Shown: positions 1-15,472, numbered from the stretch's first letter. The stretch: DNA of 64,000 nucleotides from Echiichthys vipera (GCA_963691815.1 OY829659.1:30298170-30362169), one strand, 5' to 3'. The notes: a model not told the origin generated them from the sequence alone. Numbers and translations are program-made.

Positions 1-1288
1 CAACAAAAACGTGATGAAACGTCTAAAAACAGATGAAAACACCACAAAAACGTGATAAAACAACTAAAAACAGACGAAACACACCACAAAAACGTGATGA
101 AACGACCAAAAACAGATGCAAGACACATCAAAAATGTGACAAAAAGACCAAAATCAGATGAAAACAGTGCAAAAACGTGATGAAACGCCTAAAAACAGAT
201 GAAAACACCACAAAAACATGTCAAAACAGCTAAAAACAGACGAAAAACACCACAAAAACGTGATGAAACGACAAAAAACACAAGAAAACACCACAAATAT
301 GTGATGAAACGACTTAATAAGGACGAAAGGCACCACTAAAACGTGACAAAATGATTAAAAACAGACAACACCAAAAAAACATGACAAAACGACTAAAAAC
401 AGACGCAAAACTCCACAAAAACATTATGAAACGACTTAAAACAGATGAAAACACCACAAAAACGTGATGAAACGACTAAAAACAGACGAAAACACCATAA
501 AAACATAACAAAACGACTTAAAACGGATGAAAACATCACAAAAACATTACAAAAATGACTAAAAACAGATGAAAACACCACAAAAACGTGATAAAACGAC
601 TAAAAACAGATGAGAAAACCACAAAAATTTGATGAAACGACTAAAAACAGATGAAAACACCATAAAAAAAGTGATGAAACCACTAAGAACAGACAAAAAC
701 ACCACAAGAACATGAAAAAACGTGATAAAACAACTATAAACAGACGAAAGACACCACAAAGACGTGATGAAACGACTAAAAACAAACGCAAGACAACACA
801 AAAACGACCAAAAACAGATGAAAACACCACAAAAACGTGATGAAACAACTAAAAACAGATGCAAAACTCAACAAAAACGTGATGAAACGACTAAAAACAG
901 ATGAAAACACCACAAAAACGTGATAAAACAACTAAAAACAGACGAAACACACCACAAAAACGTGATGAAACGACCAAAAACAGATGCAAGACACCACAAA
1001 AATGTGACAAAAAGACTAAAATCAGATGAAAACAGTGCAAAAACGTGATGAAACGCCTAAAAACAGATGAAAACACCACAAAAACATGTCAAAACAGCTA
1101 AAAACAGACGAAAAACACCACAAAAACGTGATGAAACGACAAAAAACACAAGAAAACACCACAAATATGTGATGAAACGACTTAATAAGGACGAAAGGCA
1201 CCACTAAAACGTGACAAAATGATTAAAAACAGACAACACCAAAAAAACATGACAAAACGACTAAAAACAGACGCAAAACTCCACAAAA
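1..1288. repeat. 868-bp offset duplication inside the satellite
   Basis: Bases 1-420 recur at 869-1288 almost unchanged, including the rare variants around 154-336 and 1022-1204. The offset is 868 bp, about 21 units. After about 1288 the copies diverge. The same pair occurs near 33425-34712 and again near 50338-51625, so this duplication is older than the large block duplications. Confidence 0.8.
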
Positions 1289-3129
1289 ACAATTTGAAAC
1301 GACTTAAAACAGATGAAAACACCACAAAAACGTGATTAAAAGACTAAAAACAGACGAAAACACCACAAAAACATGAGAAAGCGACTAAAAACGGATAAAA
1401 ACACCACAAAAACATGACAAAACGACTAAAAAAAATCAAAACACCACAAAAATATGATAAAACAACTAAAAACAGACGAAAAAAAACACAAAAACGTGAT
1501 GAAACGACTAAAAACAGACGCAAGACACCACAAAAACAACTAAAAACTGATTAAAATACCACTAAAACGTGATGAACCGACTTAAAACAAATGAAAACAC
1601 CACAAAAACGTGATGAAACAACTAAAAACAGACAGAAAGCTCAACAAAAACATGACAAATCAACTAAAAACAGAAGAAAAACTCCACAAAATCGTGATGA
1701 AACGACTAAAAACAGATGAAAACACCACAAAAACTCTATAAAACAACTTCAAAACAGACGAAACACACCACAAAAACATGAAAAAACAACTAAAAACAGA
1801 CGAAAAAAAACACAAAAACGTGATGAAACGACTAAAAACAGACGCAAGACACCACAAAAACAACTAAAAACTGATTAAAATACCACTAAAACGTGATGAA
1901 CCGACTTAAAACAAATGAAAAGACCTCGAAAAGGTGACAAAAACGACTAAAAACAGCTGAAAACACCACAAAAACGTGGAAAAACGACTAAAAACAGATG
2001 AAAACACCACAAAAACGTGATGAAACGACTTAAAACAGATGAAAACACCACAAAAACGACTAAAAACAGATGAAAACACCACAGAAAAGTAATGAAACGC
2101 CTCAAAACAGATGAAAACACCACAAAACGCAATGAAAGGACCAAAAAACAGACGAAAACACCACAAAAACATTACAAAACGACTTAAAACGGATGAAAAC
2201 ATCACAAAAACATTACAAAAATGACTAAAAACAGATGAAAACACCACTAAAACGTGACAAAACGACTAAAAACAGACGCAAAACTCCACAAAAACATTAC
2301 GAAACGACTAAAAACGGATGAAAGCACCACAAATCGCGAGGAAACAACCAAAAAACAGACGAAAACACCACAAAAACATTACAAAACGACTAAAAACGGG
2401 TGAAAGCACCACAAAAAGGTCACAAAACGACCAAAAACAGATGAAAACACCACAAGAACATGACAAAACGACTAAAAACAGACGCAAAACTCCACAAAAA
2501 CATTATGAAACGACTAAAAACGGATGAAAGCACCACAAAACGCGATGAAACGACCAAAAAACAGACGAAAACACCACAAAAACATTACAAAATGACTAAA
2601 AACGGGTGAAAGCACCACAAAAAGGTGACAAAACGACTAAAAACAGACGAAAACACCAAAAGACATGACAAAACGACTAAAAACAGACGCAAAACTCCAC
2701 AAAAACATGATGAAACGACTAAAAACAGATAAAAACACCACAAAAACGTGATGAAACGACTAAAAACAGACAAAAACACCCCAAAAACATGATGAAACCA
2801 CTAAAAAACAGATGAAAACACCACTAAAACATGAAAAAAACGACTAAAAACAGACGCAAAACTCCACAGAAATATGACAAAACGACTAAAAACAGATGAA
2901 AACACCACTAAAACGTGACAAAACAACTAAAAACAGACGCAAAACTCCACAAAAACATTATGAAACGACTAAAAACGGATGAAAGCACCACAAAACGCGA
3001 TGAAACGACCAAAAAACAGACGAAAACACCACAAAAACATTACAAAATGACTAAAAACGGGTGAAAGCACCACAAAAAGGTGACAAAACGACTAAAAACA
3101 GACGAAAACACCAAAAGACATGACAAAAC

Positions 3130-3785
3130 GACTAAAAACAGACGCAAAACTCCACAAAAACATGATGAAACGACTAAAAACAGATGAAAACACAACAAAA
3201 ACGTGATGAAACGACTAAAAACAGACGCAAAACTCCACAGAAACATGACGAAACGACTAAAAACAGATGAAAAAAACACAAAAATGTGATAAAACGACTT
3301 AAAACAGATGCAAAACTCCACAAAAACATGATGAAACGACTAAAAACATATGAAAACACCACAAAACGCAATGAAAGGACCAAAAAACAGACGAAAACAC
3401 CACAAAAACATAACAAAACGACTTAAAACAGACGAAAACATCACAAAACGTGATAAGACAACTAAAAACAGACGCAAAACTCCACAAAAACATGATGAAA
3501 CGACTAAAAACAGATGAAAACACAACAAAAACGTGATGAAACGACTAAAAACAGACGCAAAACTCCACAGAAACATGACGAAACGACTAAAAACAGATGA
3601 AAAAAACACAAAAATGTGATAAAACGACTTAAAACAGATGCAAAACTCCACAAAAACATGATGAAACGACTAAAAACAGATGAAAACACCACAAAACGCA
3701 ATGAAAGGACCAAAAAACAGACGAAAACACCACAAAAACATAACAAAACGACTTAAAACAGACGAAAACATCACAAAAACGTGAT
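3130..3785. repeat. 330-bp tandem duplication (about 8 units)
   Basis: The run of variant units from about 3130 to 3455 is repeated with an offset of 330 bp. For example, 3174-3416 matches 3504-3746. Block C (near 55548-55790) and block D (near 62454-62696) have only one copy, so the extra copy is specific to block A. Confidence 0.75.
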
Positions 3786-4159
3786 GAAATGACTAAAAAC
3801 AGATGAAAACACCACAAAAATATGATCAAACAACTAAAAACAGACGAAACACACCACAAAAACGTGATGAAACGACAAAAAACACACGAAAACACCACAA
3901 ATATGTGATGAAACACCACTAAAGACACCACTAAAACGTGACAAAATGATTAAAAACAGACAACACCAAAAAAACATGACAAAACGACTAAAAACAGACG
4001 CAAAACTCCACAAAAACATTATGAAACGACTTAAAACAGATGAAAACACCACAAAAACGTGATGAAACGACTAAAAACAGACGAAAACACCATAAAAACA
4101 TGACAAAACGACTAAAAACGGATGAAAACACCACAAAAACATGACAAAACAACTAAAAA

Positions 4160-5492
4160 TGCAAGGATCCTGTTTGTAGACTTTAGCTCGGCTTTCAACA
4201 CAATCATCCCGGACATCCTCCACTACAAACTCTCCCAGCTCACCGTCCCAGCCTCCACCTGTCAGTGGATTACTAACTTTTTGACTGATAGGAGACAGCA
4301 GGTGAGGCTGGGGCAGATCACATCCAGCACCCGGACCATCAGCACAGGCGCTCCCCAGGGGTGTGTGCTCTCTCCATTGCTCTTCTCCCTTTATACAAAT
4401 GACTGCACCTCGAGTGACCCATCTGTCAAACTCCTGAAGTTTGCAGACGACACAACCGTCATCGGTCTCATCCGGGACGGTGACGAGTCTGCTTACAGAC
4501 GGGAGGTGGGACAGCTGGCCCTCTGGTGTGGTCAGAACCATCTGGAGCTAAACACGCTCAAAACTGTGGAGATGACAGTGGACTTCAGGAGCCGCCCCCC
4601 CACACTGCCCCCCATCACCATCCTCAACAACACCGTGTCTGCTGTGGAAACCTTCAGGTTCCTGGGATCCATCCTCTCCCAGGATCTGAAGTGGAGCCAC
4701 AACGTGGACTCCATCATCAAAAAGGCCCAGCAGAGGATGTACTTCCTTCGTCAGCTGAGGAAGTTCAACCTGCCCCAAGAACTGCTGATCCAGTTCTACA
4801 CGGCAATAGTTCAGTCTGTTCTCTGCACCTCCATCATTGTTTGGTTTGGATCGGCCACCAAACCGGACAAGAACAGACTGACACGGACAATCAGGACTGC
4901 AGAGAGAATCATTGGTGTCAAACTGCCCACTATCCAGGACCTGCACTCATCCAGAGTCAGGAAAAGGGCAGTTCACATCTCTGCAGACCCTTCACACCCT
5001 GCACATCACCTCTTTGAACTTCTCCCCTCTGGCAGGCGTTACAGAACTCTGTACACAAAAAAAATCAGACATAAAAACAGTTTCTACCCCCAGGCCGTCA
5101 CACTGCTGAACAATTGACCCCACCCGACACATCACACACACATGCCAGACATACAAGACAAATGTACCTAATGCACCTTATGTATATCACTGTAAATAAC
5201 ATAACAAAGATATTTATAACAGCCTGGTCACTTTACTTTGCACAATTATTTTATCTTTCTATTTTAAATTTCTAATATTTACTTGTTAACCTATTTTTAA
5301 TATTACCTCTATTTTTTATCTTAAATTATTGTTCTGTGTTGTTCTGTTATTGTTCTGTTACTGTTAATGTTATTGTTATGTTTAGGTTTGTCCTGTTAAA
5401 TGTTTGGAACTGTGAGTAAAGCATGAGCCGGAGTCAAATTCTCTGTATGTCCAACATACTTAGCAATAAACCTGATTCTGATTCTGATTCTG
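4160..5492 (+). mobile_element. 5'-truncated CR1/L2/Rex1-type LINE, copy 1
   Basis: A 1333-bp non-LTR retrotransposon fragment interrupts the array. It keeps the last part of the reverse transcriptase reading frame, a 375-bp AT-rich 3' UTR, and a short terminal repeat of about three GATTCT units. The left flank ends in AAAAA (4155-4159) and the right flank starts with AAAAA (5493-5497). This fits a 5-bp target duplication, although low complexity makes it ambiguous. The uninterrupted version survives at 63106-63110. Truncation at the 5' end and insertion at an A-run fit target-primed reverse transcription. The clade (CR1/L2/Rex1) is inferred from the protein. The clade is less certain than the LINE identity. 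Confidence 0.93.
4161..5117 (+). pseudogene. LINE ORF2 fragment: C-terminal part of reverse transcriptase
   Basis: This is the 3' part of a LINE ORF2, which normally has an endonuclease domain and a reverse transcriptase and copies LINE RNA at the target site. Counting from an ATG at 4122 in the satellite, 331 codons are open: 13 come from the array and about 318 from the LINE. Visible RT motifs are VDFSSAF (residues 19-25), PQGCVLSPLLF (78-88) and FADD (107-110, the catalytic Asp pair), followed by the RFLG region. The endonuclease and the N-terminal fingers are missing, so it cannot be a functional ORF2. The frame is otherwise undamaged up to its natural TGA at 5115-5117, which suggests it is fairly young. 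The ATG in the array is accidental. Confidence 0.9.
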
Positions 5493-6460
5493 AAAAACAG
5501 ATGAAAACACCACAAAAACATGACAAAACAACTAAAAACACACGAAAACACCACAAATATGTGATGAAACGCCTTGAAAATGACGCAAGACACCACTAAA
5601 ACGTGACAAAATGATTAAAAACAGACAACACCACAAAAACATGACAAAACGACTAAAAACAGATGCAAAACACCACAAAAACATGACAAAACGACTAAAA
5701 ACGGATGAAAACACTCGAAAAGGTGACAAAAACGACTAAAAACTGATGAAAACACCACAAAAACGTGAAAAACCGACTAAAAACAGAGAAAAACACCACA
5801 AAAATATGATAAAACAACTAAAAACAGACGAAACACACCACAAAAACGTGATGAAACGACTAAAAACAGACGCAAGACACCACAAAAACGACTAAAAACA
5901 GAAGAAAACACCACAAACACAAGACAAAACGACTAAAAACGGATGAAAACACCACAAAAACTTGACAAAACAACTAAAAACAGATGAAAACACCACAAAA
6001 ACATGACAAAACAACTAAAAACACACAAAAACACAACAAATATGTGATGAAAAGCCTTGAAAATGACGCAAGACACCACTAAAACGTGACAAAATGATTA
6101 AAAACAGACAACACCACAAAAACATGACAAAACGACTAAAAACAGACGCAAAACACCACAAAAACATGACAAAACGACTAAAAACGGATGAAAACACTCG
6201 AAAAGGTGACAAAAACGACTAAAAACAGATGAAAACACCACAAAAACGTGAAAAAAACGACTAAAAACTGAGAAAAACACCACAAAAATATGATAAAACA
6301 ACTAAAAACAGACAAAACACACCACAAAAACGTGATGAAACGACTAAAAACAGACGCAAGACACCACAAAAACGACTAAAAACAGATGAAAACACCACAA
6401 AAACGTGATGAAACGACTTAAAACAGATGAAAACACCACAAAAACGTGATGAAACTAAAA
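5493..6460. repeat. 483-bp higher-order repeat, two copies
   Basis: A block of about 12 variant units starting just after the LINE recurs with a 483-bp offset. For example, 5532-5729 matches 6015-6212, including the diverged GCCTTGAAAATGACGC unit and the CACTCGAAAAGGTGAC unit. The same 483-bp step is seen at 58181/58664 and 60680/61163, and a 410-bp version at 63145/63555. This indicates a higher-order unit rather than random monomer mixing. Confidence 0.8.
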
Positions 6461-9400
6461 ACAGACGCAAGACACCACAAAAACGACTAAAAACAGATGA
6501 AAACACCACAGAAACGTGATGAAACGCCTCAAAACAGATGACAACACTAAAAACATGACAAAAAAAACAACTAAAAACAGACGAAAACACAACAAAAACG
6601 TGATGAACCGACTTAAAACAGATGAAAACACCACAAAAATGTGACAAAATGACAAAAAACAGACGAAAACACCACAAGAACATGACAAAACAACTAAAAA
6701 CAGACGCAAAACTCCAGAAAAACATGATGAAATGTCTAAAAACAAATGAAAACACCACAAAAACGTGACAAAAACGACTAAAAACGGATGAAAACACCAC
6801 AAAAACGTGATAAAACAACTATAAACAGACGAAACACACCACAAAAACGTGATGAAACTACTAAAAACAGACGCAAGACACCACAAAAACGACTAAAACA
6901 GATGAAAACACCAAAGAAACGTGATGAAATGCCTCAAAACCAATGAAAAAACTAAAAAACGTGACAAAAAAACAACTAAAACCAGACGAAAACATCACAA
7001 AAACGTGATGAAATTACTAAAAACAGACGAAAACACCACAAAAACGTGAAGAACCGACTTAAAACGGATGAAAACACCACAAAAATGTGACAAAACGACT
7101 AAAAACAGACGAAAAAACTACAAGAACATGACAAAACAACTAAAAACTGACGCAAAACTCCAGCAAAACATGATGAAATGACTAAAAACAGATGAAAACA
7201 CCACAAAAACGTGACAAAAACGCCAAAAAACGGATGAAAACACCACAAAAACGTGATAAAACAACTATAAACAGACGAAAGACACCACAAAAACGTGATG
7301 AACCGACTTAAAACAGATGAAAACACCACAAAAATGTGACAAAATGACAAAAAACAGACGAAAACACCACAAGAACATGACAAAACAACTAAAAACAGAC
7401 GCAAAACTCCAGAAAAACATGATGAAATGTCTAAAAACAGATGAAAACACCACAAAAACGTGACAAAAACGACTAAAAACGGATGAAAACACCACAAAAA
7501 CGTGATAAAACAACTATAAACAGACGAAACACACCACAAAAACGTGATGAAACGACTAAAAACAAACGCAAGACACCACAAAAACGACTTAACACAGATG
7601 AAAACACCACAAAAACGTGATGAAACGACTAAAAACAGACGAAAACACCACAAAAACATGACAAAACGACTAAAAACAGATGAAAACACTCGAAAAGGTG
7701 ACAAAAACGACTAAAAACAGATGAAAACACCACAAAAACGTGAAAAAACGACTAAAAACAGAGAAAAACACCACAAAATTATGATAGAACAACTAAAAAC
7801 AGACGAAACACACCACAAAAACGTGATGAAACTACTAAAAACAGACGCAAGACACGACAAAAACGACTTAACACAGATGAAAACACCACAAAAACGTGAT
7901 GAAACGACTTAAAACAGATGAAAACACCACAAAAACGTGATGAAACAACTAAAAACAGACGCAAGACACCACAAAAACGAATAAAAACAGATGAAAACAC
8001 CACAGAAACGTGATGAAATGCCTCAAAACCAATGAAAACACTAAAAAACATGACAAAAAAACAACTAAAACCAGACGAAAACATCAAAAAAACGTGATGA
8101 AATTACTAAAAACAGAAGAAAACACCACAAAAACGTGATGAACCGACTTAAAACGAATGAAAACACCACAAAAATGTGACAAAACGACTAAAAACAGACG
8201 AAAAAACTACAAGAACATGACAAAACAACTAAATACTGACGCAAAACTCCAGAAAAACATGATGAAATGACTAAAAACAGATGAAAACACCACAAAAACG
8301 TGACAAAAACGACTAAAAACGGATGAAAACACCACAAAAACGTGATAAAACAACTATAAACAGACGAAAGACACGACAAAAACGTGATGAAACGACTAAA
8401 AACAAACGCAAGACAACACAAAAACGACCAAAAACAGATGAAAACACCACAAAAACGTGATGAAACAACTAAAAACAGATGCAAAACTCAACAAAAACGT
8501 GATGAAACGACTAAAAACAGATGAAAACACCACAAAAACGTGATAAAACAACTGAAAACAGATGAAACACACCACAAAAACGTGATGAAACGACCAAAAA
8601 CAGACGCAAGACACCACAAAAATGTGACAAAACAACTAAAAACGGATGAAAACACCACAAAAACATGACAAAACAACTAAAAAAAGATGAAAACACCACA
8701 AAAACATGTCAAAACAGCTAAAAACAGACGAATACACCACATAAACGTGATGAAACGACAAAAAACACAAGAAAACACCACAAATATGTGATGAAACGAC
8801 TTAATAAGGACGCAAGACACCACTAAAACGTGACAAAATGATTAAAAACAGAATACACCAAAAAAACATGACAAAACGACTAAAAACAGAAGCAAAACTC
8901 CACAAAAACAATATGAAACGACTTAAAACAGATGAAAACACCACAAAAACGTGATTAAAAGACTAAAAACAGACGAAAACACCACAAAAACATGAGAAAA
9001 CGACTAAAAACTGATGAAAACACCACAAAAACATGACAAAACGACTAAAAAAAATCTAAACACCACAAAAATATGATAAAACAACTAAAAACAGACGAAA
9101 AAATACAAAAACGTGATGAAACGACGAAAAACAGACGCAAGACACCACAAAAACAACTAAAAACTGATTAAAATACCACTAAAACGTGATGAACCGACTT
9201 AAAACAAATGAAAACACCACAAAAACGTGATGAAACAACTAAAAACAGACGGAAAGCTCAACAAAAACATGACAAAACGACTAAAAACAGACGCAAAACT
9301 CCACAAAATCGTGATGAAACGAATAAAAACAGATGAAAACACCACAAAAACTTGTTGAAACAACTACAAAACAGACGAAACACACCACAAAAACATGAAA

Positions 9401-12400
9401 AAACAAATAAACACCGATGAAAAGACCTCGAAAAGGTGACAAAAATGACTAAAAACAGATGAAAACACCACAAAAACGTGACAAAAACGACTAAAAACAT
9501 ATGAAAACACCACAAAAACGTGATGAAACAACGAAAAACAGACGCAAGACACTACAAAAACGACTAAAAACAGATGAAAACACCACAGAAACGTAATGAA
9601 ACGCCTCAAAACAGATGAAAACACTAAAAAACATGACAAAAAAACAACTAAAAACAGACGAAAACATCACAAAAACGTGATGAAATGACTAAAAAACAGA
9701 TGAAAACACCACAAAAACATGACAAAACAACTAAAAACACCACAAAAACACCACAAAAACGTGATGAAACGACTAAAAACACACGAAAACACCACAAATA
9801 TGTGATGAAACAACTAAAAGCAGATGAAACACACCACAAAACCGTGATGAAACGACCAAAAACAGACGCTAGACACCACAAAAATGTGACAAAAAGACTA
9901 AAATCAGATGAAAACAGCGCAAAAACGTGATGAAACGCCTAAAACAGATGAAAACACCACAAAAACATGTCAAAACAGCTAAAAACAGACGAAAACACCA
10001 CATAAACGTGATGAAACGACAAATAACACACGAAAACACCACAAATATGTGATGAAACGACTTAAAAATGACGCAAGACACCACTAAAACGTGACAAAAT
10101 GATTAAAAACAGACAACACCAAAAAAACATGACAAAACGACTAAAAACAGACGCAAAACTCCACAAGAAAATTATGAAACGACTTAAAACAGATGAAAAC
10201 ACCACAAAAACGTGATGAAACAACTAAAAACAGACGAAAACACCACAAAAACATGACAAAACGACTAAAAACAGATGAAAACACTCGAAAAGGTGACAAA
10301 AACGACTAAAAACAGATGAAAACACCACAGAAAAATGACAAAACAACTAAAAACACACGAAAATACCACAAATATGTGATGAAAAGCCTTGAAAATGACA
10401 CGAGACACCACTAAAACGTGACAAAATGATTAAAAACAGACAACACCACAAAAACATGACAAAACGACTAAAAACAGACCAGAAACACCACAAAAACATG
10501 ACAAAACGACTAAAAACGGATGAAAACACTCGAAAAGGTGACAAAAACGACTAAAAACAGATGAAAACACCACAAAAACGTGAAAAAACGACTAAAAACA
10601 GAGAAAAACACCATAAAAATATGATAAAACAACTAAAAACAGACGAAACACACCACAAAAACGTGATGAAACGACTAAAAACAAACGCAAGACACCACAA
10701 AAACGACTAAAAACAGATGAAAACACCACAGAAACGTGATGAAACGCCTCAAAACAAATGAAAACACTAAAAAACATGACAAAAAAACAACTAAAACCAG
10801 ACGAAAACATCACAAAAACGTGATGAAATTACTAAAAACAGATGAAAACACCACAAAAACGTGATGAACCGACTTAAAACGGATGAAAACACCACAAAAA
10901 TGTGACAAAACGACTAAAAACAGACGAAAAAACTACAAGAACATGACAAAACAACTAAAAACTGACGCAAAACTCCAGAAAAACATGATGAAATGACTAA
11001 AAACAGATGAAAACACCACAAAAACGTGACAAAAACGACTAATAACGGAAGAAAACACCACAAAAACGTGATAAAACAACTATTAACAGATGAAAGAAAC
11101 CACAAAGACGTGATGAAACGACTAAAAACAAACGCAAGACAACACAAAAACGACCAAAAACTGATGAAAACACCACAAAAACGTGATGAAACAACTAAAA
11201 ACAGATGCAAAACTCAAAAAAAACGTGATGAAACGCCTAAAAACAGATGAAAACACCACAAAAACATGTCAAAACAGCTAAAACCAGAAGAAAACACCAC
11301 AAAAACGTGAAAAAACGACTAAAAACAGAGAAAAACACCACAAAAATATGATAAAACAACTAAAAACAGACGAAACACACCACAAAAACGTGATGAAACG
11401 ACTAAAAACAGACGCAAGACACCACAAAAACAACTAAAAACAGACGGAAACACCACAAAAACATGACAAAACGACTAAAAACAGACGCAGAACACCACAA
11501 AAACATGACCAAACGACTAAAAACGGATGAAAACACTCGAAAAGGTGACAAAAACGACTAAAACCAGATGAAAACACCACAAAAACGTGAAAAAACGACT
11601 AAAAACAGAGAAAAACACCACAAAAATATGATAAAACAACTAAAAACAGACGAAACACCACTCAAAAACGTGATGAAACGACTAAAAACAGACGAAAACA
11701 CCACAAAAACATGACAAAACGACTAAAAACGGATGAAAACACTACAAAAACATGACAAAACAACTAAAAACAGATGAAAACACCACAAAAACATGACAAA
11801 ACAACTAAAAACACACGAAAATACCACGAATATGTGATGAAAAGCCTTGACACCACAAAAACGTGACAAAATGATTAAAAACAGACAACACCACAAAAAC
11901 ATGACAAAACGACTAAAAACAGACCAGAAACACCACAGAAACATGACAAAACGACTAAAAACGGATGAAAACCCAAAAACGACTAAAAACAGATGAAAAC
12001 ACCACAAAAACGTGAAAAAACGACAAAAACAGAGAAAAACACCACAAAATCGTGATGAAACGACTAAAAACAAACGCAAGACACCACAAAAACGACTAAA
12101 AACAGATGAAAACACCACAAAAACGTGATGAAACGACTAAAAACAGACGAAAACACCACAAAACGTGATGAAACGCCTGAAAACAAATGAAAACACTAAA
12201 AAACATGACAAAAAAACATGACAAAAAAACGACTAAAAACAGACGAAAAAACTACAAGAACATGACAAAACAACTAAAAACTGACGCAAAACTCCAGAAA
12301 AACATGATGAAATGACTAAAAACAGATGAAAACACCACAAAAACGTGACAAAAACGACTAATAACGGATGAAAACACCACAAAAACGTGATAAAACAACT

Positions 12401-15184
12401 ATAAACAGACGAAAGACACCACAAAGACGTGATGAAACGACTAAAAACAAACGCAAGACAACACAAAAACGACCAAAAACAGATGAAAACACCACAAAAA
12501 CGTGATGAAACAACTAAAAACAGATGCAAAACTCAACAAAAACGTGATGAAACGACTAAAAACAGATGAAAACACCACAAAAACGTGATAAAACAACTAA
12601 AAACAGACGCAAAACTCCACAAAAACATGATGAAACGACTAAAAACAGATAAAAACACCACAAAAACGTTATGAAACGACTAAAAACAATCAAAAACACC
12701 CCAAAAACATGATGAAACCACTAAAAAAACAGATGAAAACACCACTAAAACATGATAAAACGACTAAAAACAGACGCAAAACTCCACAGAAATATGACAA
12801 AACGACTAAAAACTGATGAAAACACCACTAAAACGTGACAAAACAACTAAAAACAGACGCAAAACTCCACAAAAACATTATGAAACGACTAAAAACGGAT
12901 GAAAGCACCACAAAACGCGATGAAACGACCAAAAAACAGACGAACACACCACAAAAACATTACAAAACGACTAAAAACGGGTGAAAGCACCACAAAAAGG
13001 TGACAAAATGACTAAAAACAGACGAAAACACCAAAAGACATGACAAAACGACTAAAAACAGTCGCAACACACCACAAAAACGTGGTGAAACGACTAAAAA
13101 CAGATGAAAACACCACAAAAACATGACAAAAATGACTAAAAACGGATGAAAACACCACAAAAAGGTGACGAAGCGACTAATAACAGACGCAAGACACCAC
13201 AAAAACGACTAAAAACAGATGAAAACACCACAAAAACGTGATAAAAAAACTGAAAACAGATGAAAACACCACAAAAACATGATGAAACGACTAAAAACAT
13301 ATGAAAACACCACAAAACGTGATGAAACGACTAAAAACAGACGAAAACACAACAAAAACATGAAGAAACGACTAAAAACAGATGGAAACACCACTAAAAC
13401 GTGACAAAACGATTAAAAACAGATGAAAAACACACAAAAACGTGATCAACCTACTTAAAACAGATGAAAAGACCACAAAAACGTGATGAAACTACTAAAG
13501 ACGGACGCAAAACTCCACAAAAACATTATGAAACTACTTAAAACAGATGAAAACACCACAAAAACATGTCAAAAATGACTAAAAACAGATGAAAACACCA
13601 CAAAAAGGTGATGAAACGACTAAAAACAGATGAAAACACCACAAAACATGAAAAGACAACTAAAAACAGTCGAAACACACCACAAAAACGTGGTGAAACG
13701 ACTAAAAACAGATGAAAACACCACAAAAACATGACAAAAATGACTAAAATCGGATGAAAACACCACAAAAACGTGATGAAACGACTAAAAACAGATGAAA
13801 ACACCACAAAACGTTAAAAGACAACTAAAAACAGACGAAACACACCACAAAAACGTGGTGAAACAACTAAAAACAGATGAAAACACCACAAAAAATGACA
13901 AGACAACTAAAAACATATCAAAACACCACAAAAACCTGATAAAACGACTAAAAACAGACAAAAACACCACAAATATGTCATGAAACGACTTAAAACAGAC
14001 GCAAAACACCACAAACACATGACTTAACGACTAAAAACAGACGAAAACACCACAAAAACGTGATGAAACGACTAGAAACAGACGCAAAATTCCACAGAAA
14101 CATGACAAAACGACTAAAAACTGATTAAAATACCACTAAAACGTGACAAAAGGACTAAAAACAGATGAAAACACCAGCAAAAACGTGATGAAACGACTAA
14201 AAACAGACGAAAACACCACAAATATGTTATGAAACGACCTAAAACAGATGAAAACACCACAAAAACATGACAAAAATGACTAAAAACAGATGAAAACACC
14301 ACAAAACATGAAAAGACAACTAAAAACAGTCGAAACACACCACAAAAACGTGGTGAAACGACTAAAAACAGATGAAAACACCACAAAAACATGACAAAAA
14401 TGACTAAAATCGGATGAAAACACCACAAAAACGTGATGAAACGACTAAAAACAGATGAAAACACCACAAAACGTGAAAAGACAAATAAAAACAGACGAAA
14501 CACACCACAAAAACGTGGTGAAACAACTATAAACAGATGAAAACACCACATAAACATGACAAAAATGACTAAAAACGGATGAAAACACCACAAAACGTGA
14601 TAAAACAACTAAAAACAGACAAAAACACCACAAAAAAGTGATGTAAAGACAAAAAACAGACGCAAAACTCCACAAAACATGATGAAACGACTGAAAACAG
14701 ACGCAAAACTCCACAAAAACATGACAAAACGACTAAAAACAAATGAAAACACCACAAAAAAATGACAAGACAACTATAAACATATCAAAACACCACAAAA
14801 ACGTGATAAAACGACTAAAAACAGACAAAAACACCACAAATAAGTGATGAAACGACTTAAAACAGACGCAAAACACCACAAACACATGACTAAACGACTA
14901 AAAACAGACGAAACCACCACAAAAACGTGATGAAACGACTAGAAACAGACGAAAACACCACAAATATGTTATGAAACGACCTAAAACAGATGAAAACACC
15001 ACAAAAACATGACAAAAATGACTAAAGACGGATGAAAACACCACAAAAACGTGATAAAACAACTATAAACAGATGAAACACACCACAAAAACGTGATGAA
15101 ACGACTAAAAACAGACGAAAACACAACAAAAACATGATGAAACGACTAAAAACAGACGCAAAACTCCACAAAAACATGATGAAA

Positions 15185-15188
15185 CGAC
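15185..15188. other. Candidate empty site for the Gypsy insertion
   Basis: The CGAC here is in the same local context as both Gypsy flanks. The roughly 55 bases before it match those before 19091. The bases after it match those following 27812, including the unusual GGCAACACCAC unit (15281 versus 27909). The offset to the left flank is 3903 and to the right flank 12628. The difference, 8725, equals element plus 4-bp target copy. Because the satellite is self-similar, the left-hand match is less decisive than for the ERV. Confidence 0.6.
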
Positions 15189-15472
15189 TAAAAACAGACG
15201 CAAAATTCCACAGAAACATTACAAAACGACTAAAAACAGATGAAAACACCACTCAAACGTGACAAAACGATTAAAAACAGGCAACACCACAAAAACTTGA
15301 GAAAACGACAAAAAACAGACGCAAAACTCCACAAAAACATTATGAAACGACTAAAAACAGATGAAAACACCACAAAAACGTGATGAAACGACTAAAATCA
15401 GACGAAAAACCCACAAAAACATGACAAAACGACTAAAAACGGATGAAAACACCACATAAACATGACAAAACG

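Larger units (their letters stand above)
1..4159. repeat. 41-bp satellite array, segment I
   Basis: Tandem array of about 100 units, each close to 41 bp, continuing off the left edge. A typical unit contains the core CGACTAAAAACAGA and then ACACCACAAAAACGTGATG. The strand shown is very rich in A and poor in T. Units differ mostly by single substitutions, and some junctions carry shortened or lengthened units. Nothing gene-like was found. Open frames on the minus strand (Phe/Val/Ser/Cys-rich) and the plus strand (Lys/Thr-rich) simply translate the repeat. This segment belongs to block A, which resembles 33.4-38 kb and 50.3-56.2 kb. Confidence 0.97.

Noticed and set aside
2318..2527. Plus-strand Lys/Thr-rich open frames (here 69 codons, also near 9685, 17972 and 60278)
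   Set aside because: Translated satellite with stops lost by substitution; no sign of a real gene.
4071..4541. A 156-codon minus-strand frame over the satellite-LINE junction (and 56116-56586)
   Set aside because: Antisense of the LINE RT continuing into translated repeat; a shadow of the real RT frame.
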